Shown here: piece after piece, positions 6,443-7,349 of the stretch
Position numbering within the stretch: the stretch's first letter is position 1
Layout of the letters: every line of letters starts with the position of its first letter
DNA from: Spirochaetaceae bacterium
GTDB lineage: Bacteria; Spirochaetota; Spirochaetia; Treponematales; Breznakiellaceae
NCBI GenBank assembly: GCA_031255655.1
Contig: JAIRSB010000145.1
Location: 1-7,349, forward strand
Reading direction: 5' to 3'
DNA: 7,349 bases
Translations under genes and position numbers: made by a program
The notes under the pieces: generated by a model
Database searches by the model: none
What the model was told of the DNA's origin: nothing
Seen by the model: only the letters and a program-made list of their open reading frames with translations

Positions 6443-6766
6443 GTCACTGCTTCATTTTCAGCGGGCGATAAAAGCCAAACGGCGGCGTAACAACATGGAA
6501 ACGCTGTTCGGCGTGTCCGAAATACCGTGCGACAACAAGATACAGGAACTGATGGACGGCATAGAGCCCGGCGCGTTGTCGGGTGTATTCATAGACAACC
6601 TGCGCACGGCGGAGGGAGTGGGAGCGCTTAAGGAGTACCGGGTATTGGACGGGGGCGTGTTGCTGGCGATAGACGGGCTGTGGTACCACGCGTCACAAAA
6701 GGTATGGTGTGACCATTGTCAGCATATTACGAAGGACGGGGAGACGACGTATTATCGTACTTTAGC
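6255..6766 (+). mobile_element. Truncated ISNCY/IS4-like insertion sequence
   Basis: The left terminus at 6255 is defined by the edge of identity with the copy at 1-188 (CAGCRATTCTCATTTTG). The element interrupts the methyltransferase frame. Its right part is missing: the sequence passes into an IS630-type element somewhere between about 6755 and 6770. No target-site duplication can be identified because the right end is lost. Confidence 0.7.
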
Positions 6767-6770
6767 TTAA
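6294..6770 (+). pseudogene. Transposase, IS4/ISNCY-like, truncated after 158 codons
   Basis: A DDE transposase would excise and insert its element. The visible part has an N-terminal region with a hydrophobic stretch (about 35-55), then ETLFGVSEIPCDNKIQELMD (about 68-88). The segment LLAIDGLWYHASQKVWCDHC (about 123-142) contains the presumed first catalytic Asp in AIDG and a cysteine pair. TTYYRTLA follows and the frame ends. From memory, this FGxxxxPCDxxxxELxDGxxP plus AIDGxxY pattern belongs to IS4-superfamily elements filed as ISNCY, whose transposases are roughly 400 residues or longer. The second and third catalytic residues are therefore lost. The ATG at 6294 is the first start after in-frame stops, with GGAGG one base upstream. 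Confidence 0.75.
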
Positions 6771-7187
6771 GAAATATAAACACCAAAATACTGATAAATC
6801 GCGGCAGACGCATCTTCACAAGTTGGAATGTCAATTAAAGCGCGTTTCATATTTACCCAGGATTTTTCAATCGGGTTATAGTCAGGCGAATACGCAGGCA
6901 AAAACAGCAGCCTCATGCCGTGACACCGGCATAGCTTTTTAAGCTTTTTGGGCGGGTGAAATAAGGCGTTATCCATTATGACGGTTGTGCTTTTGGGTAA
7001 CGCTTTGACAAACTTCGTCCTGAACCACTCCACGAACGAGGCGCTTGTCGTGTTCCGGAATAACAGAGCGGGGCGACAATACCGCCTCTGATTCTCGCCG
7101 CGATCACATTGCCTCTTTGAAATTTCCTGCCGCTCTTAACGTCCTCGATTCTCACTCCTCTGGGGGCTCTTCCGTGCTCCCGGATAA
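6767..7187 (-). pseudogene. IS630-family transposase, C-terminal part, frameshifted
   Basis: This is the C-terminal DDE domain of an IS630 (Tc1/mariner-like) transposase. From 7182 downward one frame reads REHGRAPRGVRIEDVKSGRK and continues to APLCYSGT. After about 7051 the reading must shift by -1 (or +2) to continue SASFVEWFRTKF in the frame that ends at TAA 6767-6769. The second catalytic Asp (VIMDNALFH) and the Glu (YSPDYNPIEKSWVNMK) are present. The first Asp (usually in DESG) and the whole N-terminal helix-turn-helix part are missing. At about 7183-7193 the sequence changes to another gene, so the element is truncated and inactive. No slippery A-run is seen at the shift, which favours decay over programmed frameshifting. 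The right boundary is approximate. Confidence 0.8.
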
Positions 7188-7349
7188 GGCGAATACGCTT
7201 TCCGGTTCTTTGTGGAAAAGCTCAAAAACAGAACTCTGGAAGTCCGCAAGACCAAAGAGCCTGCCCACGCCAAAATGTATGTTTTTACCAACAGCGATGA
7301 ACACAGCGAAGGCGGCCATTATCCCGGAAAAGTGATCATGGGTTCAAGT
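7188..7349 (+). pseudogene. Phospholipase-D-like (HKD) domain fragment of a probable SNF2-type helicase
   Basis: After a stop at 7185-7187 an open frame of 54 codons runs off the window without a start codon. It reads YAFRFFVEKLKNRTLEVRK, then EPAHAKMYVF and, at the edge, YPGKVIMGSS. HxK followed by GSS(N) is the PLD half-site, spaced as in the PLD domain that precedes the SNF2 helicase core in restriction/defence helicases (family knowledge from memory). Such proteins commonly sit beside DNA methyltransferases, and a methyltransferase remnant starts at 6136. The 5' part of the gene is missing at the junction with the IS630 remnant. The gene may continue to the right, so only truncation at the 5' end is certain. 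Confidence 0.6.

Noticed and set aside
7045..7335. Plus-strand 96-codon frame at the right edge
   Set aside because: It crosses the junction between the IS630 remnant and the PLD fragment in a register unrelated to either, and its product is low in family character.
1..7349. CRISPR array, tRNA or rRNA genes
   Set aside because: No regularly spaced repeats, cloverleaf or rRNA-like sequence was found by eye; a covariance-model scan was not possible.

Overview
The window looks like bacterial chromosome, most likely from a spirochaete of the Treponema type (inference). The support is a short alanyl-tRNA synthetase that ends after its editing domain, with a cysteine-rich insert; a DUF115/MptE-like protein of the kind common in treponemes; and B12 corrin-ring methyltransferases of a type used by anaerobes. 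No rRNA or tRNA is present to settle the taxonomy.

Layout. Positions 1-188 hold the 5' end of an IS4/ISNCY-like transposase gene on the minus strand, running out of the window. Positions 189-312 may carry a small remnant of the gene it entered. Positions 313-714 have no recognisable gene, only a few stem-loops. alaS (751-2556, +) is preceded by a 7-codon open frame with a strong ribosome binding site; the stop of this frame overlaps the alaS start. alaS converges with, and overlaps by 20 bp, a DUF115 gene (2537-4354, -). Behind DUF115 on the same strand lie cobM (4467-5219) and cobI (5216-5941), which are translationally coupled and have a good promoter at 5981-6008. cobI, cobM and perhaps DUF115 form one minus-strand operon.

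From 6136 to the right edge the sequence is a patchwork of broken genes. It holds the first 40 codons of a putative DNA methyltransferase, cut by a second ISNCY-like copy (6255 to about 6766). Next comes a frameshifted, N-terminally truncated IS630-family transposase (6767 to about 7187, -). Last is an in-frame piece of a phospholipase-D-like domain (7188-7349, +) of the kind found in SNF2-type helicases of restriction/defence loci. The two ISNCY copies share 188 bp of inverted repeat at about 93% identity and bracket the alaS-DUF115-cob block.

The central genes are ordinary housekeeping and B12 functions. The right part is best read as the ruins of a restriction/defence locus invaded by insertion sequences. 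I see no intact novel system. The least ordinary points are the alaS leader frame and the two defence-gene remnants.
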